Source: Ochromonas danica
Taxonomy: Eukaryota > Sar > Chrysophyceae > Chromulinales > Chromulinaceae
DNA: 64,000 nucleotides
Assembly: GCA_015146655.1 (NCBI GenBank)
Contig: VKHL01000012.1
Span: 186,001-250,000, forward strand
Direction: 5' to 3'
Positions 45,561 to 55,434 of the stretch are shown here, in pieces. Numbering within the stretch: position 1 is the first letter of the stretch; each line of letters starts with the position of its first letter. The notes under the pieces were generated by a model. The model was not told the DNA's origin and did not search any database. It worked only from the letters and a program-made list of their open reading frames with translations. A program made the translations under genes and the position numbers.

Positions 45561-47366
45561 ATGAGCTATTCCAGCTATTACTCTCGAGATACCCACAAGC
45601 AGGCGGATAGCAGTGATGACGATGAGGATGAAGAGAATGAGAAGGTAGTAGAGGAGAAGAAGTCATCGTCAGCTGCTGATGATAAGAAATCCGCCTCTGC
45701 TGACAGCACCCCCAAGTCCATCAATGAGGCGCTGGCTCAAGCTTTGGCCAAGGCTGCGGAGCCTGGAGTTGGTGATGAAGAGCCCGAAGTGCTCCCTCCT
45801 CCTGACCAGAGCGAGGGAGCCCCTCCTGCCTCGGAAATGATGAAGCGAGCTCCTCCCAAGGATGACGCGCACGAGAAAGGCAGTGGCCGCGATGCAAAGC
45901 GCCGTCTAGACGAACCCGATCACTCTGCCTCCTTACCTATGGATATCTCTGACTCTCCTTCCACTGACTATCACAGCTTCGAGGAGCGTGCGAAGTATAT
46001 TCCCCTGCGGTTGACCTACGAGGAGCGCAAGACTCTGCGCCTCGTGGCAGCGACTATCAGTGTTTCAGACTACACCACTGCTATCGACGTCGTCTACAAG
46101 AACAAGGCAAGGCGATATCACAACCAGTTGCAGTACATTGTCGCCTTCCTCACTGGTGTCGTGGCTTCTCTCAATTATGCAGATGGACAGAAAGTCGTGG
46201 AAGACCGAAACTTCGACAGCTACCAGGCAACTTTGCAGACTGTATTGGAGATCGCAAGGAGATATAAAATCACCAATCCTGAGAAGTTGCGTTCTGAGTA
46301 TGGCAAGTTGATCTATCTGATGCAAGACGCGGTCTCGAAGGAGATCAGACCTTTGCTTGGTGTGGATATTCACTTGCCTATCAAGACGGTACACGATGTC
46401 CTTGCTGCTGGCAATGGATTGGCCATGCTGTCAGATCCTCTCTTACCTATTGCAACGAATGAGATCTTGCCCGATAAGAAGTCGCGCAATGTGATTCAAG
46501 CAGAAATCAAAAGGAAAGAAAAGGCCGCGGAGCAGTTGGTGAAGAAGTATCAGAATAGACTATTGCCTGGCGATACCATTCGAGCTTGCCTCTATTCGAT
46601 AGGAGATAACAACTCTTTCTTAAATAGCAACCGAAAACCTGTCACAGACTGCATTGATCTTCTTCAGGAGTATTTCCGTCCCGACAAGATCGAAGAGGGT
46701 TACTGCTTGGCTATCACTGAGGGACAAGAAGGCGCTAGGTTGTCTCATTCTCATGAAATGCAGTATAATTTTGTCTTACAATCGCTGACTCTCTGGGCGG
46801 CAATCTTGGAGGATATGTTCCGTCTGTGGTATCTGGCAGAACAGGATCTGTTGAGTGAGAAGCAGCCTTACGATCTGCGCAATACTGGGCAAGGATTGCA
46901 GCGCGTCCAACAATCACCTTTGGTTTATAAGGCCATGCACGAGATCTTGGTTAGCACACAGGGACAGCTGGGCCAGTGGGTCGGCTCCAGTGTCATTCAC
47001 CTGGGTGACCACAATGTGCCAAACGCATTGATCTTCATTGATAAGTATACTCAAGTTGCACGCATCTTGGGGCCTTTAGCGACGACTCTCCGGAACTTAG
47101 AAATTTTGTGCGATGAGAACGAAGGATTGGCAAGATATCTCCAGGCGTATGGCGGGTTGGAGAAGGCGAAGAAGGATATCCTCTGTGACTTCTTTACTCA
47201 CGCCTTTGATGGATCGGGTGGAGACAATTTCTTCGATGCTGGATCATGTATTGATGGTCGCTTGACCTCAGCATGGAACTGGTGCTCGCAGTTGGCGTCA
47301 AAACCATATTATCCATTATTCCGCCTCACGGGGTTCTTGAGCTTTGACGGCCAGTTTGATAAATAG
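45561..47366 (+). CDS. DUF2009 / UPF0652 family protein
   Basis: 601 residues, single exon, start MSYSSYYSRD. The first 140 residues are acidic and Ser-rich; the rest matches the highly conserved DUF2009 (UPF0652) family of plants, animals and protists. Recognised blocks: ERAKYIPLRLTYEERKTLRL, RYKITNPEKLRSEYGKLIYL, CLYSIGDNNSFL, ARLSHSHEMQYNFVLQSL, QWVGSSVIHLGDHNVPNAL, DFFTHAFDGSGGDNFFDAGS and CIDGRLTSAWNWCSQL. No biochemical function is established for the family to my knowledge. It is divergent from KsgA across a gap with a tandem repeat. Confidence 0.9.
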   Translation: MSYSSYYSRDTHKQADSSDDDEDEENEKVVEEKKSSSAADDKKSASADSTPKSINEALAQALAKAAEPGVGDEEPEVLPPPDQSEGAPPASEMMKRAPPKDDAHEKGSGRDAKRRLDEPDHSASLPMDISDSPSTDYHSFEERAKYIPLRLTYEERKTLRLVAATISVSDYTTAIDVVYKNKARRYHNQLQYIVAFLTGVVASLNYADGQKVVEDRNFDSYQATLQTVLEIARRYKITNPEKLRSEYGKLIYLMQDAVSKEIRPLLGVDIHLPIKTVHDVLAAGNGLAMLSDPLLPIATNEILPDKKSRNVIQAEIKRKEKAAEQLVKKYQNRLLPGDTIRACLYSIGDNNSFLNSNRKPVTDCIDLLQEYFRPDKIEEGYCLAITEGQEGARLSHSHEMQYNFVLQSLTLWAAILEDMFRLWYLAEQDLLSEKQPYDLRNTGQGLQRVQQSPLVYKAMHEILVSTQGQLGQWVGSSVIHLGDHNVPNALIFIDKYTQVARILGPLATTLRNLEILCDENEGLARYLQAYGGLEKAKKDILCDFFTHAFDGSGGDNFFDAGSCIDGRLTSAWNWCSQLASKPYYPLFRLTGFLSFDGQFDK

Positions 47367-47597
47367 ATGTAAAGAAGACAGTTAGGAGGGAGAAATGGAG
47401 TTGCTGAATTTGTCATGGGTGATGTCGCCAGAGTTAACTAAGCGAGATTAATAGTGTTCAGTTGTCTGGTTATGTTTATTATATTGCACCACTTATTGGG
47501 GTAAACGTACTGTTTTACGAGATGTGCGGGAAAGCACATCCAATAGGACCACCTAAAATCTAGGCTATTGGTATTCTGCTCTGTTGTTTCCTCTGAT

Positions 47598-48545
47598 CTA
47601 GCGCTTCTCTAAAATGCGAGCGAACTGTCGAGAAGTCGCGAGAAGGCGACTACCATCAGGTGACCAAAGCTCTCCATCCGTATAGAGTAGACTGTTCTTG
47701 ATATAATCAGATCGATATGACACACGCAGCCAAGGGTTAGTCTTTGCCCCAGATTCAGCAGCTTGTTCTTCCTCTTCCAGTGCTGCAGGGTGAGAGGACA
47801 CGGGTGTGTCCCAGAAGTGCACCGTGTACTCCAAGGTAGGTACCCAAGATGTAGGAGTCACAATAACTGAGGGTGGAGGCAAGGCATCCAAGAAAAAAGC
47901 CAAGGAAGACGAGCAAGGAGGACGATTATCTTCAAAGCGTACATACCCATTGAGTTCTGCTTTGTCCCCGATCTTGCCCACCATGACAGAGGAGGCGAAG
48001 GGATCGGAGGGTGGCACGACAAAGTCTAACTCATTTGCCAGCCGCAGCTTATCGCCCATCTTTCTCATCACCTTGCTCCCGCTACGACACTCCTCGATGG
48101 GTGGTAAGACTGGGGCTTGTTGCTTGACCAAAGTGAACCCAGACATCTTGGCCATGTCGCCAAAGGTTGCCAGGTACTCGCTTCTCACCACGCCTAATTG
48201 AGACAGAGTGACGTGGAAGGTACTGGTGGTGCGACCCTTGGCCACAGTCCTCACAGCGAGTTCCGCGGGGGCATTCTCAGCGGCTTTGTTGACATAGTAA
48301 GCGCTGATGGTGAGAGGGTCGGGGTGATCTGAGTGCAAGCCGATCGCATTGATGGCTAAGGACATTAAGAAGCCGCCATTAGGCGCATCACCCACACTCC
48401 ATCGATTGCTGACATTTGCCAGGACAAGTCCATCTCGCACTTTTTCCACACGAGACTCTTGATCAAAAGCAAACAACTGAGAAGAGAAGAGCCGCCTTTG
48501 GGCAGTATGGCGAAGAGATGTCTTGCTTAGTAGGTTGAGTCTCAT
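47598..48545 (-). CDS. Acyl-CoA thioesterase-like (double hotdog) protein, probably mitochondrial
   Basis: 315 residues, single exon. The N-terminus MRLNLLSKTSLRHTAQRRLF is Arg/Ser-rich and free of acidic residues, as in mitochondrial presequences. The body resembles the TesB-like/4HBT_3 thioesterase superfamily: SNRWSVGDAPNGGFLMSLAI matches the first hotdog helix, followed by the strand segments PLTISAYYVNKAAENAPAEL and RTTSTFHVTLSQ. The C-terminal half has the second hotdog strands (PTLEYTVHFWDTP; LLYTDGELWSPDGSRLLATS). Substrate chain length cannot be judged. It is divergent from the gene at 48875 across 329 nt. Confidence 0.74.
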   Translation of the reverse strand: MRLNLLSKTSLRHTAQRRLFSSQLFAFDQESRVEKVRDGLVLANVSNRWSVGDAPNGGFLMSLAINAIGLHSDHPDPLTISAYYVNKAAENAPAELAVRTVAKGRTTSTFHVTLSQLGVVRSEYLATFGDMAKMSGFTLVKQQAPVLPPIEECRSGSKVMRKMGDKLRLANELDFVVPPSDPFASSVMVGKIGDKAELNGYVRFEDNRPPCSSSLAFFLDALPPPSVIVTPTSWVPTLEYTVHFWDTPVSSHPAALEEEEQAAESGAKTNPWLRVSYRSDYIKNSLLYTDGELWSPDGSRLLATSRQFARILEKR

Positions 48546-48874
48546 CTTGAAATAGATTCTACACTGTTCTGACCCAATGATCCTCTCTCTCTTCGTTCCT
48601 TCTCTTCTTTGTCATTCCTTCTTGCTCCATCTCGGAGGTGCCAAACCACAGCGGAGCGCATTCTCTTCTTAAGTTAAATCACCCACTGCTTGTGTGACCG
48701 TTGGCGGTTGATGTTAGAGACCGTTTTTGCTGTTGGAAGAACGCGTTATTTGGCTTCGCTGCTGTTCAAGCGACGCCTGCTCAACCCAGAGAAGGAAAAC
48801 TCGTAAAGAGGCTGTCCTGCACGTAATGCTCTGAAAATCAGCAGTTAAGTGATAGAAACAGCACTACAGTAGTC
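48546..48874. promoter_or_regulatory. Divergent promoter with TCTTAAGTTAA
   Basis: A 329-nt gap between the thioesterase (-) and the gene at 48875 (+). It contains an exact TCTTAAGTTAA at 48667-48677, about 120 nt from the left ATG and 198 nt from the right one. Confidence 0.45.
48667..48677 (+). promoter_or_regulatory. Recurrent motif TCTTAAGTTAA
   Basis: Exact copy, extended context CTTCTTAAGTTAAATC, shared with the copy at 20956 and, in reverse, the one at 63561. Confidence 0.45.
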
Positions 48875-51800
48875 ATGTTTTCATATGGTAGCACTCCATT
48901 TCCTTTGGATTTACAAGCAGGACGTGCCAAGCCTGTGCCTCCTGCACCTCCTGGCCAATCAGGCAGTGGGGAAGGAACTCAGTCAGATTCGAAAGAAGGA
49001 AAGGCTTCTAAGGAATTTAGAAACCCTTATTCAAAGAAGTTCTCACAGAGGATCAATCAGATTCATGCCAAGCGGATAGAAGAGCAGGAGCAGTCCAGCC
49101 AAGACTTGCTGGCTCAGCGCGGGCGAAGCGGAAGCTTCCAAGTACTCCATGCAGACCACTCCAAACTGCATCATAGTCGTCGCTCTTTTGGGGCGGTTGA
49201 GCCCACCCGATCATCGCGATCTCGCTCTCCTTCTTATCGCGTGGGTGTGGGCGAGGACAGCAGCAGTCGCGGACGATCTCGCTCACACAGTGCCGACTCC
49301 ATTCGCTCAGAAGTCTCTCGCTCTAGAAGCAGATCGAATAGTCGTGGCGAGTTTAAACGAGAGCTACAACTGGCTCGTGACCTTCAAGCGGAGGAGAAAT
49401 TGCGAGAGGAGGAGCTGCAGGCCAAGCGCGAGTATTACGCCAACTTGCTCCGAGCGAAGCCTTGGGTGCCATCGGGCGTTAAGCAGTATGACCAGCAGTC
49501 TTTAAATACGATATCCAATCCTAATTTAGGATCTGTTCTAATTCAACAAAAGGCGCAGAGACGGTCGCCATGGGCAGGTGCCATTCCAGATGATCGCCGC
49601 CCACCGCCACCACAAACAAGCAGCACCACTACTACTCCATTGGGAAGGGATGCAGAGAGCAGTAGTATATACAATCGTTCGTGGAAGGTAGCATCGGCGA
49701 ACATGAAGGGCAGAGAGATCATCACGGAGTCCCCGCCTGGCGGAGTTCCGCAATTGTCCGCGAGATCATCGTCACCGCCTCCTCTCATGACAGCAGCAGC
49801 TCCTCCGTCAGAACGCCTTCAAATCGATCCCAATGCCTCTCTTCGAACAACATTCTCGTTTAGTCGTGATAACGCCACCACCCCTCGCTCTGTGTCGGTG
49901 TCCTCCATTCGCTCTGCCCCTGAAGCATCTCAATCCAGCAAGAGGGCGGGGCAAAGGAAACCTTCATCGCGCATCGCCCTGACAGTGCGCATCATCAACA
50001 CGAAGAAAACATCGAATCAATCGAAATATGGTATCCTTGTGGTGAAGCGGGGAGGAACACGATCTGAACTAGTCGGTGATATTGAAAAACAGTTCCACGT
50101 CTTTGGCCAAGTCTCGGATATCTCCATCGCCTCACAACCTTCTTATGGATCAGGGGTGTCTATCGCATCATTGTCGTTGGGAACTATTGGAGAATATCCT
50201 CAAATTAATGAGAACAGCGACCTCATCATCTATCTGGGAGGTGCTTTGTATCAAGAAGGACAGGGACATGGCGGACATCTTTTCTCTCAGCCATTGAGAG
50301 ACTTTCGCAATCGACAATTACAACCTCAACCTTCTCAAGCATCTCCTCATGGCCTACTAGACAAAGAGGACATGATGTTCTATGACAGCATGGTGAACAA
50401 TGTGCAGGCGTTTGATGAATACACCAAATCGCAATTTGGTCAGCGAATTGAAAATGGCGATGGAGCACGTTTTCGAGATTTTGATCGACAAAAGCATGCC
50501 TATTCACCTTCTGCTAGTCGATTAGGTGCCCCAAAGAGTTTGGAGACGTTAGCATCTTCTGCTTATCCCTCGTCGCCGATGAGAGGAGATGAGTTGGCAG
50601 TGGCTGACTTCACTTCTTACTTTTCTGCCCCTCCCAGCGAGCAGCAGCTACAAAAACAGCAGAGCGATCTACCCGGTAACTATGATCCTTATGAATATAC
50701 TCCTGAATTAATGATGGAGAATATAGACGGCCCTGGTACACCAAAAGAATTGGAAGATCCAGAGGAAGCGATTTCACCATTTTCCCCTCCTCGTCCATCC
50801 TCAGGGACAAATGCGACGGTATCGAGAGGGCCACCCACTGCCTCTCCTATCGATTCTCCTGTTGGAATTGAGTCAGATAGAGAAAGGAAGCACCATAAAC
50901 CTCAACTCAACTTCGCTTTTCTGTTGAAGGAGCGGAGCCCATCCCAGCCTGAAGTTCTCGAGACCGTATCACCTGCAGAGCCCACTCCACGTAGAGGAGG
51001 ATACAGTGTGCCAGCCGATACTCGAAGTCCCTATCAACCTGATAGGCTAGAGCCTTTGAATGCAGCAGAGCCAAGTCCTCGACGAGGCGCTGGCATCATT
51101 TTAGGACTCTCGCGGCGGCCGTCTAATCAAAGCACAACCACTTCGATAAGTGGAATGGAGGAGACCACCGTGAAGAAATCTCCTGTTGATAAAGAAGTGA
51201 AGCCAAAAGTGCCTTCTAGCAATACCTTCTCCTTCTCCCTCCACCCGCCAGCGCAGGCGAACAAGGCCGAAGTGAGCACCTTGCTTACTAACTTGAGGTC
51301 TTCTGCAGCAAATCCACTGCGACTAGAAATGCCTAACCTCATGAACAAAGCAGGAGAAAGTAGTAATAGGCCTTCAGGTGATCTGGATGATCGACTAACC
51401 AAGCTGGAGAATGTCTATGAGCGCCTCCATCGCAATCTGCCCAAGCGGTACCAGCCGGCCGACTCCATCGACAATGGCCATCACCCAGCTTCTCAACCTT
51501 CCACTCCGACTCAAAGAGGAAGATCGCGCCAGGGAGAAGGAGAGGATTCTTTGCAACAGGGCAGGAAGAGCAGGCCTACTAGTCGATCTCGATCTCCCGT
51601 CAACAAGGCTGCCTCTAACCACGGCGAGCCTTACAACAAGGAGCTCACCTTCCAGCCCAAGCTATTCACCTATGCAGCGCCGAAGCATGACAATGGTTTG
51701 ATGTCTCCTGCCATGGTGAGGGCTGAGAAAGCACATCTTTCGCGCCATGAGGCCATGGCGTTCAACTACAGCAATTCAGGAGAGGAGGACGAAGGTCACA

Positions 51801-52063
51801 GGGAGGAAGAGAGGCGAGACGGGCCAGTTGAGGCAGACAAGCGCTCTCTGAAAGAAGTCAAGAAGCCAGTAGCAGACGATCAAGCTTGGAGAGGGAAGGT
51901 CAAGTTGGAGGAACGGTGGACAGGGTCAGACACTTCCTCCGTTACTATTCCTCCGCCACCACCCACGGGTCCTCTGGGCAACATGAGCCCTTCTGAGTTA
52001 GAAGCAGACCATCCTGTCCATGAGACCTTCCTTGACTTGCAGTCTCTTCTTGCTAACATGTAG
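48875..52063 (+). CDS. Large low-complexity protein, function unknown
   Basis: 1062 residues in a single uninterrupted frame from an ATG (MFSYGSTPFPLD). Mostly Ser/Pro/Arg-rich and probably disordered. Seen: an RS-type tract (about 110-160), a short helical Glu/Arg stretch ending REYYANLLRAKPWVPS (about 165-205), a more ordered segment at about 365-470 (IALTVRIIN; YGILVVKRGG; NENSDLIIYLGGALY) loosely reminiscent of a doublecortin-type beta-grasp fold, two related TAEPTPRRG/AAEPSPRRG motifs (about 700-735), and a conserved-looking ELTFQPKLFTY near the C-terminus. A cytoskeletal or RNA-linked role would fit, but neither is supported firmly. Codon use looks like that of its neighbours. Confidence 0.7.
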   Translation: MFSYGSTPFPLDLQAGRAKPVPPAPPGQSGSGEGTQSDSKEGKASKEFRNPYSKKFSQRINQIHAKRIEEQEQSSQDLLAQRGRSGSFQVLHADHSKLHHSRRSFGAVEPTRSSRSRSPSYRVGVGEDSSSRGRSRSHSADSIRSEVSRSRSRSNSRGEFKRELQLARDLQAEEKLREEELQAKREYYANLLRAKPWVPSGVKQYDQQSLNTISNPNLGSVLIQQKAQRRSPWAGAIPDDRRPPPPQTSSTTTTPLGRDAESSSIYNRSWKVASANMKGREIITESPPGGVPQLSARSSSPPPLMTAAAPPSERLQIDPNASLRTTFSFSRDNATTPRSVSVSSIRSAPEASQSSKRAGQRKPSSRIALTVRIINTKKTSNQSKYGILVVKRGGTRSELVGDIEKQFHVFGQVSDISIASQPSYGSGVSIASLSLGTIGEYPQINENSDLIIYLGGALYQEGQGHGGHLFSQPLRDFRNRQLQPQPSQASPHGLLDKEDMMFYDSMVNNVQAFDEYTKSQFGQRIENGDGARFRDFDRQKHAYSPSASRLGAPKSLETLASSAYPSSPMRGDELAVADFTSYFSAPPSEQQLQKQQSDLPGNYDPYEYTPELMMENIDGPGTPKELEDPEEAISPFSPPRPSSGTNATVSRGPPTASPIDSPVGIESDRERKHHKPQLNFAFLLKERSPSQPEVLETVSPAEPTPRRGGYSVPADTRSPYQPDRLEPLNAAEPSPRRGAGIILGLSRRPSNQSTTTSISGMEETTVKKSPVDKEVKPKVPSSNTFSFSLHPPAQANKAEVSTLLTNLRSSAANPLRLEMPNLMNKAGESSNRPSGDLDDRLTKLENVYERLHRNLPKRYQPADSIDNGHHPASQPSTPTQRGRSRQGEGEDSLQQGRKSRPTSRSRSPVNKAASNHGEPYNKELTFQPKLFTYAAPKHDNGLMSPAMVRAEKAHLSRHEAMAFNYSNSGEEDEGHREEERRDGPVEADKRSLKEVKKPVADDQAWRGKVKLEERWTGSDTSSVTIPPPPPTGPLGNMSPSELEADHPVHETFLDLQSLLANM

Positions 52064-52365
52064 CGCGTATTTTATTTCTTCCTTGTGATGAGGCGACAAC
52101 TATTGTTACTGTTTTGGTGGCCATTTCTGTGATAAACTATAAAAAGATGAGGGCTGACTATCTATATCATTCTCTCTTTTATGCAGTCTTCATGCTCTTC
52201 CTACTACTCTACAATAATAACCATCCTTCATAATAATAATAGTCACAGAAAACACAAACACATCAGACAGACAGACAAGAAGAAACCTAACGCAAACCAC
52301 ACAGTCTAGTGCAACTCAGCTTGTAGCTGCTATAATAAATGATATAGGGAAGGGAAGGATGGAAG

Positions 52366-53306
52366 TCATCGCTGCATCTCTTGGGATTCCAAAGCGGTAG
52401 GATTGATATTCGCGCCACGGATGGACTTGGGCAGCTCTGGATTCTCTGCCAAGTCTCGAAGTAATAACCCCTAGGGACCACCACAATTAAATCAATCAAA
52501 TGACATAGTGCAGCATTCATTCTGTCATCTGTCATTACCTGGAAGTACTTCTGCATGTCTGTGACCACAAGGCAGGGCTGCGCTGTGAGTTCTTTCCATG
52601 CTAGACGATCCCATTCCGACAGACCTTTCTCATCAAAGAACTCCTCAGTGAGTACAGACTGAGTGACTGCCTTCAAAGTAAGGACCTCTGGTTGGGTACC
52701 CATCGTGGTAGGCAAGGGCTGCAGTCGTTGAATCACTCCCAACACTGCGATTTGCTCGCCTTGCTCGAAGTTCGCCTCGCGAAAGCGAATCGTCTTCTTC
52801 TTCCCTTCTAGACTGACATTTGCTCGCGTGAGAAACTCTTTGGTTTTGAGCTGCTGGTTCAGGTCTCGAATGATGAGTTTGGAGCGAAGTCTCGTCCTCG
52901 TGATCGTGTCCTCATTGGCCAGCACATTGATCGGGATGCTGCCTCCAGGCACATAGAGAAGCCGACTGGGATAGTCTGGATCAACTAGCGCAAAGTCAGC
53001 TGCCTTCGCTTCTCGAAACAAAGGCACCCAGACTTTGTTGGCCTCGTCGGGGTCGGGAATGCCCATCAAACCATTTTCATCGGTGCGCTCCTGCAGCTCT
53101 TCCACAAAGGCCTCGTAGTAGACACAAGGCTTGCCTGAGATAGGTGCGACGAGTACGTGGTGGTCGAAGGGAAGGATGCGGCCACAAACGAGTTGTGGGT
53201 AGTCTGCACTCGCGATGGTTTCCAAGCGCTGCAATGCGCCAAATGTAGACATTACCAAATGAACCTTCTCGGCAGGAGAAAGACAGCAGAAGCAGATGCC
53301 TGGCAT
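52366..53306 (-). CDS. GIDE-domain-like protein (MUL1/SP1-type domain without RING)
   Basis: Exons (minus) 53306-52539 and 52470-52366 join in phase 0 across a 68-nt intron (CAG/GTAATG to CCTAG/GGG); 290 residues, ending ALESQEMQR. The segment QLVCGRILPFDHHVLVAPISGKPCVYYEAFVEE resembles, in pieces, the GIDE domain of MUL1/SP1 E3 ligases (pattern SGxPCVYYE). Later strands (GGSIPIN, EQIAVLGVIQRLQPLP) fit the same fold. The RING finger and membrane segments of MUL1 are absent, so ligase activity is not expected. Function unknown; a stand-alone GIDE module could act as a binding domain. Reading through the intron gives a longer frame, but its tail has no family features. Confidence 0.62.
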
Positions 53307-53461
53307 GCTTCTCTATCTTATCTCTATGATATGATCACCTCTATATGACAGTACTTCAGCCCCTTGTCTATTTCTCTTTACCATCCATGTTGCACCACAC
53401 GCCGTACAGCAGCAGTTACTGGACAACCGTTTCATTCGTTCATTCTGGCGCACTCTGTTCT

Positions 53462-53472
53462 TCTTAAGTTTA
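53462..53472 (+). promoter_or_regulatory. Variant motif TCTTAAGTTTA
   Basis: One mismatch to TCTTAAGTTAA, extended context CTTCTTAAGTTTAC, ending 25 nt before the ATG at 53497; also about 155 nt upstream of the divergent GIDE-like gene. Confidence 0.4.
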
Positions 53473-53496
53473 CATTAACTTAACAAAATCAACTGC

Positions 53497-54405
53497 ATGG
53501 TCTACTGTGAAAGGAAAATGCTGTTAAATATGGATGATGACTCTGTGGAATCGCGAAAAGACCTGCGAGCTGTAGCTCTTGCTTTATATGACCGGCCTAA
53601 GTCACGTGCTCAGACTCCTGCTTTGAAGACGCTTGCTCGCATCAAAAGTCATCATGAGTTGGGCAAGTACCAAATGCAGTCCAAGAGCGAGAAGATGCAG
53701 GACAAGATTGAGGCTTTATTCGAGCAGCGTCGCAAGAAGATGCTCTCTCAACGCTTGCATTCCTTGCCTTTGCTCTCAGCCACACGCTTTGCCATGGCAG
53801 GAGAAGAGCATCTGCTGCGGCTAGAACTGCGCCGCGGACACGATCCCAGCCTGCGAGACCCCTGCAACGGCAGAAACGTCCTGCACGAAGCATGCGCTAG
53901 TGGTCACTATCCCATCGTCCGTATGCTACTGCTTGAGCATGCCATGGAGGTCAACTTGCCTACCATACTGGGCGAGTCCACGGCTTTGCACCTCGCAGTA
54001 GAGAAAGGCTTCCGTCAGATCGTCTCCATCTTGCTCGGCCACGGGGCCAATGTCCATGCCTTAGATGCTGAAGGATGCATACCATTGCACTGCGCTACGA
54101 AGTTCAATGTCGTCAAAGTGCTCTTCAAGTCGTGCCCTGCGCTGGACCCGACCATTCGCAACCACAAAGGCTGCACTCCGCTGGAGCATTACTTGGCTCG
54201 TACTCCTCCTAAAGAACAAGATCACGATCTCGTGGAATTCCTGCGCACTAAAGAGGATCAGCGCATGATTGAAATGACGCGAGAGAGGCTGCAGCACATC
54301 CGCGCAGACAAAAACGAAAAGTTGCGTCTCGAGGCGATGATTATCAGTGCCAACACTACCACAGTCGTATCATCTCCCATAAAGATGTTTTTGAAGAAAC
54401 GTTAG
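53497..54405 (+). CDS. Ankyrin repeat protein
   Basis: 302 residues, single exon. The first ATG gives MVYCERKMLLNMDD; a later Met at MDDDSVES (53530) is a possible alternative start. An N-terminal helical region (about 15-90) is followed by about four ankyrin repeats: GRNVLHEACASGHYPIVRML, ESTALHLAVEKGFRQIVSIL, GCIPLHCATKFNVVKVLF and KGCTPLEHYLA. A basic C-terminal helix ends the protein. It is intron-less, unlike the six-exon ankyrin gene at 42023-43387, and not closely similar to it. Partner unknown. Confidence 0.8.
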   Translation: MVYCERKMLLNMDDDSVESRKDLRAVALALYDRPKSRAQTPALKTLARIKSHHELGKYQMQSKSEKMQDKIEALFEQRRKKMLSQRLHSLPLLSATRFAMAGEEHLLRLELRRGHDPSLRDPCNGRNVLHEACASGHYPIVRMLLLEHAMEVNLPTILGESTALHLAVEKGFRQIVSILLGHGANVHALDAEGCIPLHCATKFNVVKVLFKSCPALDPTIRNHKGCTPLEHYLARTPPKEQDHDLVEFLRTKEDQRMIEMTRERLQHIRADKNEKLRLEAMIISANTTTVVSSPIKMFLKKR

Positions 54406-55434
54406 TGAGTGACACGGAATTAAGTGTTCTGACATTGTTCTCTTGTATTATATTGTACAGTTGCTATTAGTCGATCCTTATTAGACCTGCTGCTTTTCAT
54501 ATCTTTACGATTGCTATGACTACCCTGCGAAGAATCGCCGTTTGTGAGATCTTGCTCTTCAGCACATGCATAAAGTGTGCTATCCATGCCATACAATCTG
54601 TTTATTTGGCCATGATATGGCTTCCCCATGTGCTGTAGGTGGAAGATTGATATTTATTGATTGGACAAGACTCGCTTGCCATGGCTATCAGCAAGAACTG
54701 CTGAGAAAGAAGAATTGGTGGAGAGTAGACATGTTATGGTATCCCATACAACAATGTAACATTTTGTGAATAGCTTAAAGAACAGCCACCATAATTGCTA
54801 CTATGGTATTGTTTTACAGGGCTTGTCACATCAATTGGAGGTTACAGGGTCCCACCTATATCAATAGCAACAAGAAAAGCACTAACTAGGCCATGGAAGC
54901 AACTTAGTTTCTCAGAAACAATGAATAGTCGTGAAGGATTTGTCGCTTGCTTCAAAGAGGCACAGGAGCTACAGGATGGCTAACCCACTCACTGATTGTC
55001 GCTGTGGCGCCTGGATTAGCTTCACAATCTCTTGGGAGATTCTATGAACAGCATCGTTGCATGCTCTCACGATGACCATAAGGAGTGGATTATCAATCAA
55101 TTGTCACCTCCATGCTACATCTTCAAACAGACAGAACTACTCAAGGCTCATCATCATGTACAGGTATTCAATCAGTCTCAAGCCTCAGTCTAGCTACATA
55201 TTGACATGACTAGTAGGTGTAGTAGTAGTTGTTGTTGTTGTTGTATGGATTGGTTGAATTCGAATCAGATCTCTCAACGCGCAACCAGCGAAAACTGTGA
55301 GATTTTTCTCACAATTTAAGAGTTCTAAAGCTGCTGTGAACTGCTGGCGGGTCGTTGGCAAAGCGATCAATTCGATCGAAACAACAACAATTAGTCAATC
55401 AGTCACTAGCACTCCCTTCTGTATCCTGATCGCC
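54406..55434. other. Long gap before the RND-type gene
   Basis: 1029 nt in tandem orientation, the second-longest gap. It has short frames (54566-54769, 54795-54983) without recognisable features, and a (TTG)n microsatellite at about 55227-55243. No tRNA-like or snoRNA-like element seen. The reading frame of the next gene is open upstream to 55297 but has no ATG before 55435. Confidence 0.55.

Noticed and set aside
45376-45666. Extending KsgA upstream to the ATG at 45666
   Set aside because: The extension would run antisense through the start of the DUF2009 gene and includes the tandem repeat; the ATGs at 45375/45363 give a plausible targeting sequence directly.
52287-52538. Reading straight through the last intron of the GIDE-like gene
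   Set aside because: Donor CAG/GTAATG and acceptor CCTAG/GGG give a phase-0 join with a sensible C-terminus; the read-through tail lacks family features.
54566-54983. Two short frames in the gap before the RND gene
   Set aside because: Short, no conserved motif, no splice-consistent way to join them to either neighbour.
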